The notes: generated by a model from the sequence alone, not told the origin. DNA of 64,000 bases from Paenibacillus_E allorhizoplanae (GCF_927798215.1 NZ_CAKMMW010000015.1:124001-188000); one strand, 5' to 3'. Counted from the stretch's first letter, positions 43,109 to 51,253 are shown. Numbers and translations: made by a program.

Positions 43109-44620
43109 TCAAGCATTGGCGATTCTAGGCATCCAAGTCGGTTCTTTCCCCAGCTCCGCCCATGCATACCGCAGCAGCAGCTTAGACTTCAAAGCTTCGT
43201 GCTCCGACTCATCCCATAGGTTCCGCACTTCCTCCGGATCCTCCTCAAGATCAAATAGCTCGCCATATGAATGATTGTAGTAAATCGTGAGTTTGTAACG
43301 TTCATTAACGTATGTTTTCAAATGAATGGTCGTCGGTTCATGGTGATTCTCACACAGGATATGGTCACGCGCTGCCTCTTGTCTCCCGTTCCAAACCTCC
43401 CGTTGGTCTTTCCCCGTCATGGAGGAAGGAATTGGCAAGCCTGCATAGCTTAGCAGGGTCGGTGCATAGTCAACGAGTGATTGCATGGAAGCCGACACGC
43501 GTCCTTCCGGGACATGACCGGGGTAACGAACGATCATCGGAACACGAATGAGATCCTCATAATGAAATGGCCCTTTGGCGATGAGACCATGATGCCCGAA
43601 TAAATGGCCGTGATCGGACGTGAATACGACCAACGTATCTTTGGCAAGACCAAGCTGATCCAGCTTATCGAGAATACGTCCAATATATTTATCCATTAAG
43701 CTCGTCATCGCGTAGTATACTGCAATGTCCTTACGAAGTTCTTCCTCATTATGGAGGTGAGAACGGAAGCCATGCATTCCGAAACCAGACTCTCGATACG
43801 AGGAGAAATCCGGCTTTTCCTCCTGTGCCAAACGGAAATGTGGCGGATTGGCAGCATGCTCTCCTTGCTGCAGCTTCGGAAGCGTTAACTGATTCGGATT
43901 GTACATCGTATCCCATGGTTCCGGCACAAGGTAAGGCGGGTGTGGATCGAAGAAGCTAGCCCATATGAAAAATGGCTGATCCGTAGACTGGTACTGTTCA
44001 AGTAGTGCATTTGTGCGTTCAGCAATCCAAGTATCATAATGATACTCTTCAGGAATCGCCCATTTGTGAACTTGTTGGGGATCCATCGTGCCTGTCGGCG
44101 GCAGAAAATAGTTACGCCAGTCCGTACAGCCTTTTTCCTCCAGCCATAGTGCGTAGTGCTGTCCGGCGTGGGCCTCATTCGTATGATTCCGGGTAAGCTC
44201 TACATGCTTAAAGCCGTAATACGATTCGTCGAACTGCCTCCAAAAATCCAAATCCTGAAGCAGCGGATAAGCCTCCAGAGATGGATATTTCTCCGTCGAA
44301 GCCAACGGCTGGAAATGCGCCTTCCCAATTAACGCAGTTTCATAGCCCGCTTTCTGAAAATCTTCACCAACCGTATGCACCTTCTCGGAAAGCTTAGTTC
44401 CTAGTGTCCATGCGCCATGTTGACTTGGGTATTGCCCTGTAATTAAGGAGCTGCGGGTCGGCGTACACGTGGGATTCGGGCAATAGGCTCTTGTAAACGT
44501 TGTTCCTTCCTTGACTAGGCGGTCCAGATTCGGTGTCTTGATTTCCGGTTGAAAAGCTCCGATCGTATTCCAATGCTGTTGGTCACTTGTAATAAGCAAT
44601 ATGTTAGGCTTGCGGCTCAC
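43109..44620 (-). CDS. Type I sulfatase, copy 5
   Basis: A sulfatase of about 503 residues. A GTG at 44620 has GGAG 9 nt upstream and is preferred; an ATG at 44635 has no ribosome site. The FGly motif is CTPTR, with Cys52 by the short start. Metal-site patterns ITSDQQHWN and FTSDHGHLFGHHGLIAKGPFHYED. No signal peptide. It starts 22 nt after the lipoprotein gene of the upstream importer, so uptake and desulfation genes are co-transcribed. Confidence 0.9.
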   Translation of the reverse strand: MSRKPNILLITSDQQHWNTIGAFQPEIKTPNLDRLVKEGTTFTRAYCPNPTCTPTRSSLITGQYPSQHGAWTLGTKLSEKVHTVGEDFQKAGYETALIGKAHFQPLASTEKYPSLEAYPLLQDLDFWRQFDESYYGFKHVELTRNHTNEAHAGQHYALWLEEKGCTDWRNYFLPPTGTMDPQQVHKWAIPEEYHYDTWIAERTNALLEQYQSTDQPFFIWASFFDPHPPYLVPEPWDTMYNPNQLTLPKLQQGEHAANPPHFRLAQEEKPDFSSYRESGFGMHGFRSHLHNEEELRKDIAVYYAMTSLMDKYIGRILDKLDQLGLAKDTLVVFTSDHGHLFGHHGLIAKGPFHYEDLIRVPMIVRYPGHVPEGRVSASMQSLVDYAPTLLSYAGLPIPSSMTGKDQREVWNGRQEAARDHILCENHHEPTTIHLKTYVNERYKLTIYYNHSYGELFDLEEDPEEVRNLWDESEHEALKSKLLLRYAWAELGKEPTWMPRIANA

Positions 44621-44642
44621 AGAAAGTAGCTCCATTCCGAAA

Positions 44643-46160
44643 TTATTTTTTTATTAGTTGCTTATAATCTTCCGATGAATAATCTTTAACCGCACTCCAA
44701 TTAGGGAAAGTGAAATCATCTCTGCTCACCTGTACACCTGACGCTTTCACTTTATTCACAGCTTCATCAAGGCCTTTGTTTAATTTTTCATCATAAGCCT
44801 TAAGCAATGGTGCCACATCTTTCTCAGCGCCTGTTAGCACAGCTTGCAAGATATCACTGAATGCCGGCTTAATTTTCGGCTGTGAGAGACTTCCGAGGCC
44901 CACGATTACCTTAGCGGTTTGCGGGTTTTGAATCGCATAATCCGGCCGAAGCTTCAACTCTTCTTTATGCAGTTTCAGGAACGTTTCGAATTCCGGATAC
45001 GGATACAGATCCTTATTCTCATTGATCCGGTCAATTGGCGTCAATGCAACGCCACTGTTTAAGTACTTTTCATAAAATAACGGAGAGGCAAAACCTTTCT
45101 CAATAAATTCCGCTGCGGCTTTCGCATTTTTCGATTTTGCTGAAATAAGATAGCCGGTTGGGGCCGCCTGCACATAGTAATAGGTTGGCTTGCTGCCGGT
45201 AGGCGTCGGTACGGCTGCGAGTCCCAATTTAACATCCGGCGTATCCCTCTTAGCAATCCACATGCGTGCTCGACCATCTATCAGGAAGGCTGCCTTGCCC
45301 TGACCGAATAGCACACTCGCTTCTGTGCTTTTTAGAGTAAAGGAAGAGGGCAGTATACTACCGTCTGCTTTAAGCTTTAGCAAGAAATCGAAAGCGTCGA
45401 GCGTTGCTTTGGAGCTATATGCGTACTGACCCGTTTTATAATTAAAGCCCTCAGCAGCCTGTGGATCGATGCCTGCGCTCAGTGCGTTCACGAATTTGCC
45501 AATGCCCGAGGCGTCACCGCTCTCTCCACCGCCGAATACGATGCCGAATACATCGCCCTTGCCCTTGGCCGTTATCGTGTTTGACATACTGCGCAGCTCA
45601 TCCCATGTTGTCGGCGGCTTCTGCGGGTCAAGCCCCGCCTTCTCCAGCACATCCTTGTTATAGTACAGGATCGAATTCAACTGCGGGCCCGTGAGCGGCC
45701 AAGCGTAGGTTTTTCCATCAATTACGTTGACACCTTCGGCAAAGGATCCGGCAATAAATTGTTTCTTCCACTCCTCAGAAACAAGTCCATCATAGGGAAG
45801 CGCCCAACCATTTGCTACAATGGTACGTATATCCGTATTTTGCGGAGCTTGAAAAATATCGGGTAGTTCGTTTGAAGTGGCAGCCGCTTGAACGGCTGAA
45901 TTGTATTCAGCCCAAGGCATATAGCGGGCTTCCACACGAATGTGCCCTTTGTTTTTCTCATTAAACTCCTTAACCATACGCTGACCTGGACTGTCATCCC
46001 CCTTCAAAAAATCACTTCCTCCCCACACCGTGACGACCGCTTCCTGCCCACTTTCCTTCGTTTGTTCCTGACTCCCGACATTATTTCCTGAGCAGCCCGA
46101 GAGAGCCACAACACTCCCTAACGCCAACACGCCTAACCCATTCATCCATTTCTTCTTCAT
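44643..46160 (-). CDS. Sugar-binding lipoprotein (family 1 SBP) of the FGE-sulfatase operon
   Basis: A 505-residue lipid-anchored binding protein with lipobox LSGC (Cys23). The mature domain opens AVVTVWGGSDFL and has the family 1 pattern QAAATSNELPDIFQAPQNTD and AAPTGYLISAKSKNAKAAAEFIEKG. It lies behind its two permeases rather than in front of them. It probably binds a sulfated sugar, because the operon begins with FGE and continues with three sulfatases and no extracellular sulfatase (inference). Confidence 0.9.
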   Translation of the reverse strand: MKKKWMNGLGVLALGSVVALSGCSGNNVGSQEQTKESGQEAVVTVWGGSDFLKGDDSPGQRMVKEFNEKNKGHIRVEARYMPWAEYNSAVQAAATSNELPDIFQAPQNTDIRTIVANGWALPYDGLVSEEWKKQFIAGSFAEGVNVIDGKTYAWPLTGPQLNSILYYNKDVLEKAGLDPQKPPTTWDELRSMSNTITAKGKGDVFGIVFGGGESGDASGIGKFVNALSAGIDPQAAEGFNYKTGQYAYSSKATLDAFDFLLKLKADGSILPSSFTLKSTEASVLFGQGKAAFLIDGRARMWIAKRDTPDVKLGLAAVPTPTGSKPTYYYVQAAPTGYLISAKSKNAKAAAEFIEKGFASPLFYEKYLNSGVALTPIDRINENKDLYPYPEFETFLKLHKEELKLRPDYAIQNPQTAKVIVGLGSLSQPKIKPAFSDILQAVLTGAEKDVAPLLKAYDEKLNKGLDEAVNKVKASGVQVSRDDFTFPNWSAVKDYSSEDYKQLIKK

Positions 46161-46202
46161 GGTAATCCTCCTCTTAATTAAAAGCCGTTTTCTTGGTTAT
46201 GC

Positions 46203-47039
46203 TCATCCCTTGATTGCGCCTGAAACCCCTTCGATAAAATAACGCTGCAGCAAAATAAATACAGCCAGGATGGGTAACAAAGATATGCTTGCCGCCGCAG
46301 CCATTCCCGTCCAGTCCATCGTATTTTCACCTACGAATTGAAACATGCCTACGCCGAGCGTCCGTAAACCGGGCTTGCTGAGCGTGAAAATGAGTGGCAT
46401 AAGGAAAGCGTTCCATGTCCACATAAATTGCATGATCGCTGTCGTTGCAATGATAGGCTTTGCCATAGGCAGCATAATGCTCGCAAACGTCCTGATGAAA
46501 CCGCTGCCGTCGATCTCCGCCGATTCCTCTAACTCCTTGGGAAGTCCACGGAAATAAGCAACGAATAACAAAACAAACAAAATATGTCCGCTGCCGGCCT
46601 CGGCCAAAATAACGCCCCAAAGGGAATTGTTCAGTCCGAGAGAATTAACGAGCGAATAAACCGGGATTATTGTATATCCCTTGGGCATGAACATCGTTGC
46701 CGTGACAGCCGTTATGAACAATAAGCGTCCCCTGAAACGATAACGCCCAATTGCGTAACCGGTTAGCGCGCACACAGCGAGCACAATGAGCACAACTGAA
46801 ACCGTAACGATCAGTGTATTCCAGAAATAAACGGAGAAATGTGCCGTCTCCCATGCTCGTTTATAATTTGCAAATTGAAACTTATGCGGCAATAGCGTGA
46901 TGCCTGAAGTGATATATTCATTATTTGTTTTAAAAGATGCGGCGATCATCCAAATGAACGGATAAATCCAGATGATGCCAATGCCGATCAACAACGTATG
47001 CAAAGCGAATAAGGGTACGCGTAGCAGCTTTCTTTTCAA
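46203..47039 (-). CDS. MalG-type sugar ABC permease
   Basis: A 278-residue membrane subunit starting at a TTG with AGGAGGG. Six spans; the EAA loop is visible as EESAEIDGSGFIRTFASIMLP and the C-terminus ends EGVSGAIKG. It forms the importer with the 47052-48008 product and the lipoprotein downstream. The ATPase is missing from the operon. Confidence 0.9.
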   Translation of the reverse strand: MKRKLLRVPLFALHTLLIGIGIIWIYPFIWMIAASFKTNNEYITSGITLLPHKFQFANYKRAWETAHFSVYFWNTLIVTVSVVLIVLAVCALTGYAIGRYRFRGRLLFITAVTATMFMPKGYTIIPVYSLVNSLGLNNSLWGVILAEAGSGHILFVLLFVAYFRGLPKELEESAEIDGSGFIRTFASIMLPMAKPIIATTAIMQFMWTWNAFLMPLIFTLSKPGLRTLGVGMFQFVGENTMDWTGMAAAASISLLPILAVFILLQRYFIEGVSGAIKG

Positions 47040-47051
47040 AGTGAGACCCTC

Positions 47052-48008
47052 CTATAACCGCCCGGACGCTTTACGTCCGCCAGTCCATTTGACAAACAAC
47101 CCGAGTATGATGGAAATAAGCATGACCACAATACCGTACAACACGCCTGCTGCCGAGGCGAAGCCAACACGGGCTTCCCCATTGCCGGAGAACGCATACC
47201 GGTAGATGTACACATCGACCATATCCGTTTTGAAGGCTGGACCGCCGTTCGTCATCGTCTTAACCAGATCAAATACATGGAGCGCATTGACAGCAGACAT
47301 CAGCACGATAACACTTCCGACCGGCAGCAACAGAGGTATCGTCAAATATCGGAACAATTGCCAAGCAGAAGCTCCATCGATACGGGCCGCTTCGAACAAT
47401 TCCTTGGGCAGTGCTTGAATCCCCGCTAACCAATACACCAGCTTCATCCCGAAGGTTTTCCAAATCCCGACCAATATGACAATCCCTAGTGCTGTATCAA
47501 TGGATCCGAGCCAATCCACAGGTCGATCAATCCATCCGAGCCGCAGCAGTACCTCGTTCACCAGACCTTTATAAGCACCGAATGCAAATCGCATCACTAA
47601 GCCGACAACCGCTGTGGTCGTTACTACAGGTAAGAAATAAATCGTGCGGTAGAATACCTTCCCTTTGAGCCAGTTTGCATTCAGCAAGAGCGCCATGAGC
47701 AGCGCAAGCGGCACTTGAATGACTACCAAACAAACCATAAACACAATACTGTTGCGAAACGCATTCCAAAATATGGGATCAAGAAGGGTCTCCTTGAAAT
47801 TATCGAAACCCACAAAATCCTGAAGAGGACCGTATCCGTTCCAATGAAAAAAAGCATACACATAGCTCATTACGATAGGGTACACCGTAAATAGCAGAAA
47901 CAAAGCCAACTGCGGTGCGATAAAAGTCCAGCACCACAGCTCTTTGTGCAATCGATAATGCAGCCATTTCTGCTTCCTTTTTGTCTCTGTTTGAATAACA
48001 ATTTGCAT
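47052..48008 (-). CDS. MalF-type sugar ABC permease
   Basis: A 318-residue partner permease. The start is ATG 48008, with AAAGGAGGTG 9 nt upstream; an ATG at 48035 lacks a good site. Typical N-terminal CWTFIAPQLALFLLFTVYP span and EAA loop FEAARIDGASAWQLFRYLTIP. It directly follows the FGE gene. Confidence 0.9.
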   Translation of the reverse strand: MQIVIQTETKRKQKWLHYRLHKELWCWTFIAPQLALFLLFTVYPIVMSYVYAFFHWNGYGPLQDFVGFDNFKETLLDPIFWNAFRNSIVFMVCLVVIQVPLALLMALLLNANWLKGKVFYRTIYFLPVVTTTAVVGLVMRFAFGAYKGLVNEVLLRLGWIDRPVDWLGSIDTALGIVILVGIWKTFGMKLVYWLAGIQALPKELFEAARIDGASAWQLFRYLTIPLLLPVGSVIVLMSAVNALHVFDLVKTMTNGGPAFKTDMVDVYIYRYAFSGNGEARVGFASAAGVLYGIVVMLISIILGLFVKWTGGRKASGRL

Positions 48009-48043
48009 ACCGCTAAACACCTCCTTTGATTTCATTAGTTGCG

Positions 48044-49036
48044 TTAGGCATCCGCAGCGCAGCGAAACCCCATGTGCCCTGTTGAGCTGTCCGGTGTATT
48101 AGAGCTGCGCGCAGCAACTCTGTAACGGTTGCAGTACGACTTATGACACAAATACGAACCTCCACGCATCACTCGGCTACCCCCGGAAGAAGGCCCGCGC
48201 GGGTTTCTCCGGATTCTGTCATCAGCTGGCGCTGCTGTGAACCAATCAGAGCACCATTCCCAGACATTACCAACCGTATTGTACAAGCCGAAACCATTCG
48301 GTGGGAACGAACGGGCAGGTGCTGTGCCGACATAGCCGTCGGAGGCATGATTTTTATCGGGGAATTTCCCCTGCCACACGTTGCATAGATGCTCTGTACC
48401 CGGCTTTAGAAGATCGCCCCAAGGGTAGCGCTTCTGAATTAAGCCTCCGCGAGCCGCATATTCCCACTCCGATTCCGTCGGAAGTCGTTTGCCGGCCCAT
48501 TTCGCATACTGCGTAGCATCGTGCCATGAGACATGAACGACAGGGTGATCCAACCGTTCTTCTATGGAAGAGCCGTTGCCATCTGGTCGGAACCAGCAAG
48601 CCCCGTTCACAGCGAGCCACCATGGTACGTTTGGCACGGGCTTGGCGTCCGTTTCCCTCACCTTGTCGGGGACGAACAAATGAAAGACAAACGACCAGCC
48701 AAACCTTTCCGCCTCCGTCACATAGCCGGTTTGCCGGACGAAGTTGGCGAACTGCTCATTCGTGACTGTGCAGGCATCGATATAGTAAGGCGAAAGCTCG
48801 ATCTTTCGAACGGGTCCTTCCCCGTCATTCGGGAAGCCTTCTGCATCATCGGTGCCCATCAGGAATTCGCCTCCCGGCAAATAAATCAAGCCATCTGCTT
48901 GAAACTGTTCCTTCTTGTTACTCCGTGCTAACGATTCCATATGTATGAAATTGATTGTATTTTGCTGAGCAACGGTTGCTTGTTGTTCCTCTGTTCGAGC
49001 AGCGGAGCAACAAGTTGGTTTGTTTGTTGTACGCAT
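48044..49036 (-). CDS. Formylglycine-generating enzyme (aerobic sulfatase-maturing oxidase)
   Basis: A 330-residue FGE/SUMF1-type enzyme that oxidises the sulfatase CxPxR cysteine to formylglycine using O2 and copper. The C-terminal active site GGSYLCHKSYCNRYRVAAR has the redox pair Cys297/Cys302; GFRCA follows. The domain opens YLPGGEFLMGTDD near residue 52. No signal peptide, matching the signal-less sulfatases. It is the first gene of the sulfatase operon, behind leader copy 3. Its ~45-residue N-terminal extension contains CSAAR (Cys10-Arg14), which resembles a relaxed CxAxR substrate motif. Confidence 0.93.
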   Translation of the reverse strand: MRTTNKPTCCSAARTEEQQATVAQQNTINFIHMESLARSNKKEQFQADGLIYLPGGEFLMGTDDAEGFPNDGEGPVRKIELSPYYIDACTVTNEQFANFVRQTGYVTEAERFGWSFVFHLFVPDKVRETDAKPVPNVPWWLAVNGACWFRPDGNGSSIEERLDHPVVHVSWHDATQYAKWAGKRLPTESEWEYAARGGLIQKRYPWGDLLKPGTEHLCNVWQGKFPDKNHASDGYVGTAPARSFPPNGFGLYNTVGNVWEWCSDWFTAAPADDRIRRNPRGPSSGGSRVMRGGSYLCHKSYCNRYRVAARSSNTPDSSTGHMGFRCAADA

Positions 49037-49069
49037 GAAGCTTCTTCCTTTCTTCCATTGAGAATAAAT

Positions 49070-49127
49070 AAAAAGAGACGTATCTCAAGAACAATTACGT
49101 TCATAAGATACGTCTCCGTTAATACGG
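49070..49127 (-). promoter_or_regulatory. Leader hairpin plus terminator (sulfur-linked leader, copy 3)
   Basis: On the minus strand, CCGU-AUUA-ACGG is joined directly to the stem GAGACGUAUCU/AGAUACGUCUC (perfect 11 bp, 20-nt loop) and UUUUU. It lies between a strong promoter and the FGE gene, with 33 nt from the U-tract to the start codon. It has the same order and spacing as the leaders upstream of the sulfonate genes. Confidence 0.78.
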
Positions 49128-49190
49128 TCGACTGTGTCGATACTATTTTATTAAAACCAATCAGATTACTCGGTTATCTATTTGTCTAGA

Positions 49191-49219
49191 ATTTTATCTC
49201 CGAAGCCATGAATTGTCAA
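49191..49219 (-). promoter_or_regulatory. Strong sigma-A promoter of the FGE-sulfatase operon
   Basis: TTGACA, 17-bp spacer, TAAAAT on the minus strand, a near-consensus match. A dyad CCGTTAT...ATTACGG (49220-49249) lies directly upstream of the -35 and could bind a regulator. The predicted leader before the coding start is about 150 nt. Confidence 0.82.
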
Positions 49220-49288
49220 CCGTTATTTAGCAATTTGTCACTATTACGGTTATAGAAGTTCGCACACGCTAGACAATCGAAGCATTGT

Positions 49289-49340
49289 CGCTGACAGTAA
49301 CGCCGCTATTAAATCCCCGCATAGACAGCAACAACAGTTG
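49289..49340 (+). pseudogene. Short decayed fragment of the basic repeat-protein gene
   Basis: About 50 bp match the DNA of the gene at 27523-28059 around 27698-27750, including the run GCAGTAACGCCGCTATT in the earlier gene versus ACAGTAACGCCGCTATT here. Read in frame, it gives SNAAIKSPHRQQQQ. Flanking sequence is not related and no open frame continues. It looks like a relic of a second gene copy within the 466-bp gap 49037-49502. Confidence 0.7.
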
Positions 49341-49502
49341 GTTATCTCCGCTCGGCCTACTCCCCCACGACCTATTTATTAGTCGGATTCCAAACTAATT
49401 TCACTATCCGTGTCATTACATATGAAATAGTCCGAAATAGCCCAACTATATCGCCCCAAAGAACCCTAGCGAAAGGATTTGAGGGTCTCCGCTCTAAGAT
49501 TT

Positions 49503-49664
49503 TTACGAATTTTGTTTCTTATCTCGTGTTCCTCCACATACAGCGATAGAATCATAGATATCATCTTTATGCAAAACGGGTAGCTGCAGCTTTTTAGCCA
49601 ATGCTCTGGATAAGGTCGATTTACCTGTTCCAGCCATCCCTCTAAATAATATGATTTTAGACAT
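49503..49664 (-). pseudogene. N-terminal fragment of a P-loop kinase-like ATPase
   Basis: Only 53 residues remain, starting at ATG 49664 with AAGGGAG 7 nt upstream. It has a clear Walker A motif GMAGTGKST near residues 9-17 and the following LSRALAKKLQLPVLHKDDIYDSI of AAA_33/zeta-toxin-like nucleotide kinases, which are usually about 150-200 residues. The frame ends after CGGTRDKKQNS, and no homologous continuation is seen downstream, so the gene is truncated. Confidence 0.65.
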
Positions 49665-49687
49665 ATGATTACTCCCTTTTACCACGC

Positions 49688-49945
49688 TTATAACCGATCC
49701 CACGCCATATACAAACATAATCCTGCCAGCACATAAAAAGCACCAGAGATCTTAACTTGCCTTCGGAATTTTATTGCATAGGTGCAAAAAAATATCGCCG
49801 CAGCGAGTTTAGCTGCACTTTGGACATTAGTCGAAAACCCAGAACTACTAAACACAATCGCAATTAACAAGGTGGTTAGGACAAGTAGTTTAAACCATAG
49901 TGGCTCTTTCAGAAATTGCTTGTACATGAACTTAAAGCGCTGCAT
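49688..49945 (-). CDS. Small membrane protein, unknown function
   Basis: An 85-residue protein from ATG 49945 (AAGGAG 9-10 nt upstream). It has a basic N-terminus MQRFKFMYKQFLKEPLWFK, then three hydrophobic stretches (about residues 20-36, 43-57, 66-82) separated by KFRRQVK, consistent with three membrane spans. No family recognised. It is followed by the truncated kinase fragment. Confidence 0.6.
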   Translation of the reverse strand: MQRFKFMYKQFLKEPLWFKLLVLTTLLIAIVFSSSGFSTNVQSAAKLAAAIFFCTYAIKFRRQVKISGAFYVLAGLCLYMAWDRL

Positions 49946-50064
49946 AATCGCGATCTCCTTCCTCAATTGCATTCATCCTTGTTAGGAATACCCACTTTCC
50001 TAATTATGCCATTATTTTAAACATGAAATCTATAATTACTGCTACTGCTGCTTAAAACTTCCAC

Positions 50065-50094
50065 TCTTACTCTTACTCTTACTCTTACTCTTAC
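50065..50094. repeat. Hexanucleotide tandem repeat (TCTTAC)5
   Basis: Five perfect TCTTAC units in the 483-bp non-coding stretch 49946-50428. It would be prone to slippage. No adjacent reading frame uses it. Confidence 0.9.
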
Positions 50095-50138
50095 TCCTAT
50101 AAACTGCCTCTGCCCCACGCTACGTCGACCGAATTAAA

Positions 50139-50324
50139 TTAACTGGATTTTATGTAGCTAATTTTGCTGATTCTACTCATTTACAAGCAATAGATGGATT
50201 TCATACAGTTAATTTCAGCCAAAAGCTCAATACAACTAATTGTGCTTATATTAACTGTACATTTTCCATCTATTCACTCAATCTCAGGAAATTCGGCAAA
50301 ATTAACTGCATGTTTTCCATTTAT
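50139..50324. repeat. Four-unit palindromic repeat element, copy B
   Basis: Units start at 50139, 50190, 50251 and 50302 (spacing 51, 61, 51). The left two read TGGATTTTATGTAGCTAATTT and TGGATTTCATACAGTTAATTT; the right two are inverted (TTAACTGTACATTTTCCAT, TTAACTGCATGTTTTCCAT). The left half and reversed right half also share AATTTTGCYGA between units, so similarity extends beyond the core. Confidence 0.82.
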
Positions 50325-50382
50325 CAGCATATTTCCGCATAAGGGAGGCTCGAGGGTGGATGGCGGGCGGGCCTCACAAAGC

Positions 50383-50420
50383 AAAAAGAAGCCGCCGCGC
50401 AAAGCGACAGGCTTCTTTTT
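50383..50420 (-). terminator. Bidirectional-looking terminator after the Nif3-like gene
   Basis: AAGAAGCC/GGCTTCTT stem with a 16-nt GC-rich loop, flanked by five A and five T. It lies 9 nt downstream of the Nif3-like stop on the minus strand. Confidence 0.87.
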
Positions 50421-50428
50421 CATCATTC

Positions 50429-51220
50429 TCAAATCCGCTGTACCGCAAGCGGGCACTCCATGAATGCCACCTGCACCTCAGGAAACGTCTCGCGTAACAT
50501 CTCCACAACTGTCTGCATGCCTGCTTCTTCACTCTTCTGATGTCCCGTTACGATCAGCGCCTTCGCCAGTCCCATATCCGCGGCATCCCTCACATATTCG
50601 TTCGTTTCCCATTCACTCGTCTCGCCAACAATCAGTAAATCGATATCCTGACTTCCGAGGAATTTAATATGAGAACGGCCACCGGACGCTCCTGGCATTA
50701 GGCCCATACGCTTCACGGGCAGATCCGGATTCCCGGCTACAAGCATACTTTCTATGCCCAGTTTACTTTTCAGATGAGCAACAAGTGTGCGTACGGTATG
50801 CACTTCATCAGAAGGCAATGTAAGCAGCCTCATATTCTCAGAACTTGCATAAGATTCCCATTCTAGCTGCTTCAACATGCCTACCAGAATGCCGTCTGGT
50901 TTATAGCTATGTACGTAATCGTGCAAACGAAAAATCGCAATACCTGATTCCTCGATCAGCGCACGCTTCTTTTCATACACTGGATTCCCGCTAAGCCACT
51001 CGCCTTCATCCATATGGTTGTAATACGTCGGTTCGTGCGTGATGATGAGATCGACACCTAGTTCGACAGCTTGCTTAATTGCCGCATACGTCGTCATAAA
51101 TACAACAGCCACTTTTCGAACTTCCGCATCCAACCGTCCGCTTTTCAGTGTATCTACTGTCTTCTCTAGTTGTCCAACGGGTTCAATAAGGCGATCTAGT
51201 ATCATTTGTACCGTAATCAT
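50429..51220 (-). CDS. Nif3-like dinuclear metal centre protein
   Basis: A 263-residue Nif3/YqfO-N family protein, a hexameric barrel binding two metal ions. Metal-ligand blocks include LIITHEPTYYNH (His near residue 62), IAIFRLHDYVHS, and the late LIVGETSEWE and ALIVTGHQKSEE. Some relatives are annotated as GTP cyclohydrolase 1 type 2, but the function is not settled. It is the last gene of the minus-strand run 56.1-50.4 kb; the GGGAGG site supports the start. Confidence 0.87.
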   Translation of the reverse strand: MITVQMILDRLIEPVGQLEKTVDTLKSGRLDAEVRKVAVVFMTTYAAIKQAVELGVDLIITHEPTYYNHMDEGEWLSGNPVYEKKRALIEESGIAIFRLHDYVHSYKPDGILVGMLKQLEWESYASSENMRLLTLPSDEVHTVRTLVAHLKSKLGIESMLVAGNPDLPVKRMGLMPGASGGRSHIKFLGSQDIDLLIVGETSEWETNEYVRDAADMGLAKALIVTGHQKSEEAGMQTVVEMLRETFPEVQVAFMECPLAVQRI

Positions 51221-51253
51221 GATAAATGAAACCTCCCCATAGTTTCGTAATTA

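Noticed and set aside
50139..50324. Repeat island as a simple rho-independent terminator cluster
   Set aside because: Arms are too far apart (about 60-140 bp) and no U-tract follows; the true terminator of the Nif3-like gene is at 50383-50420.
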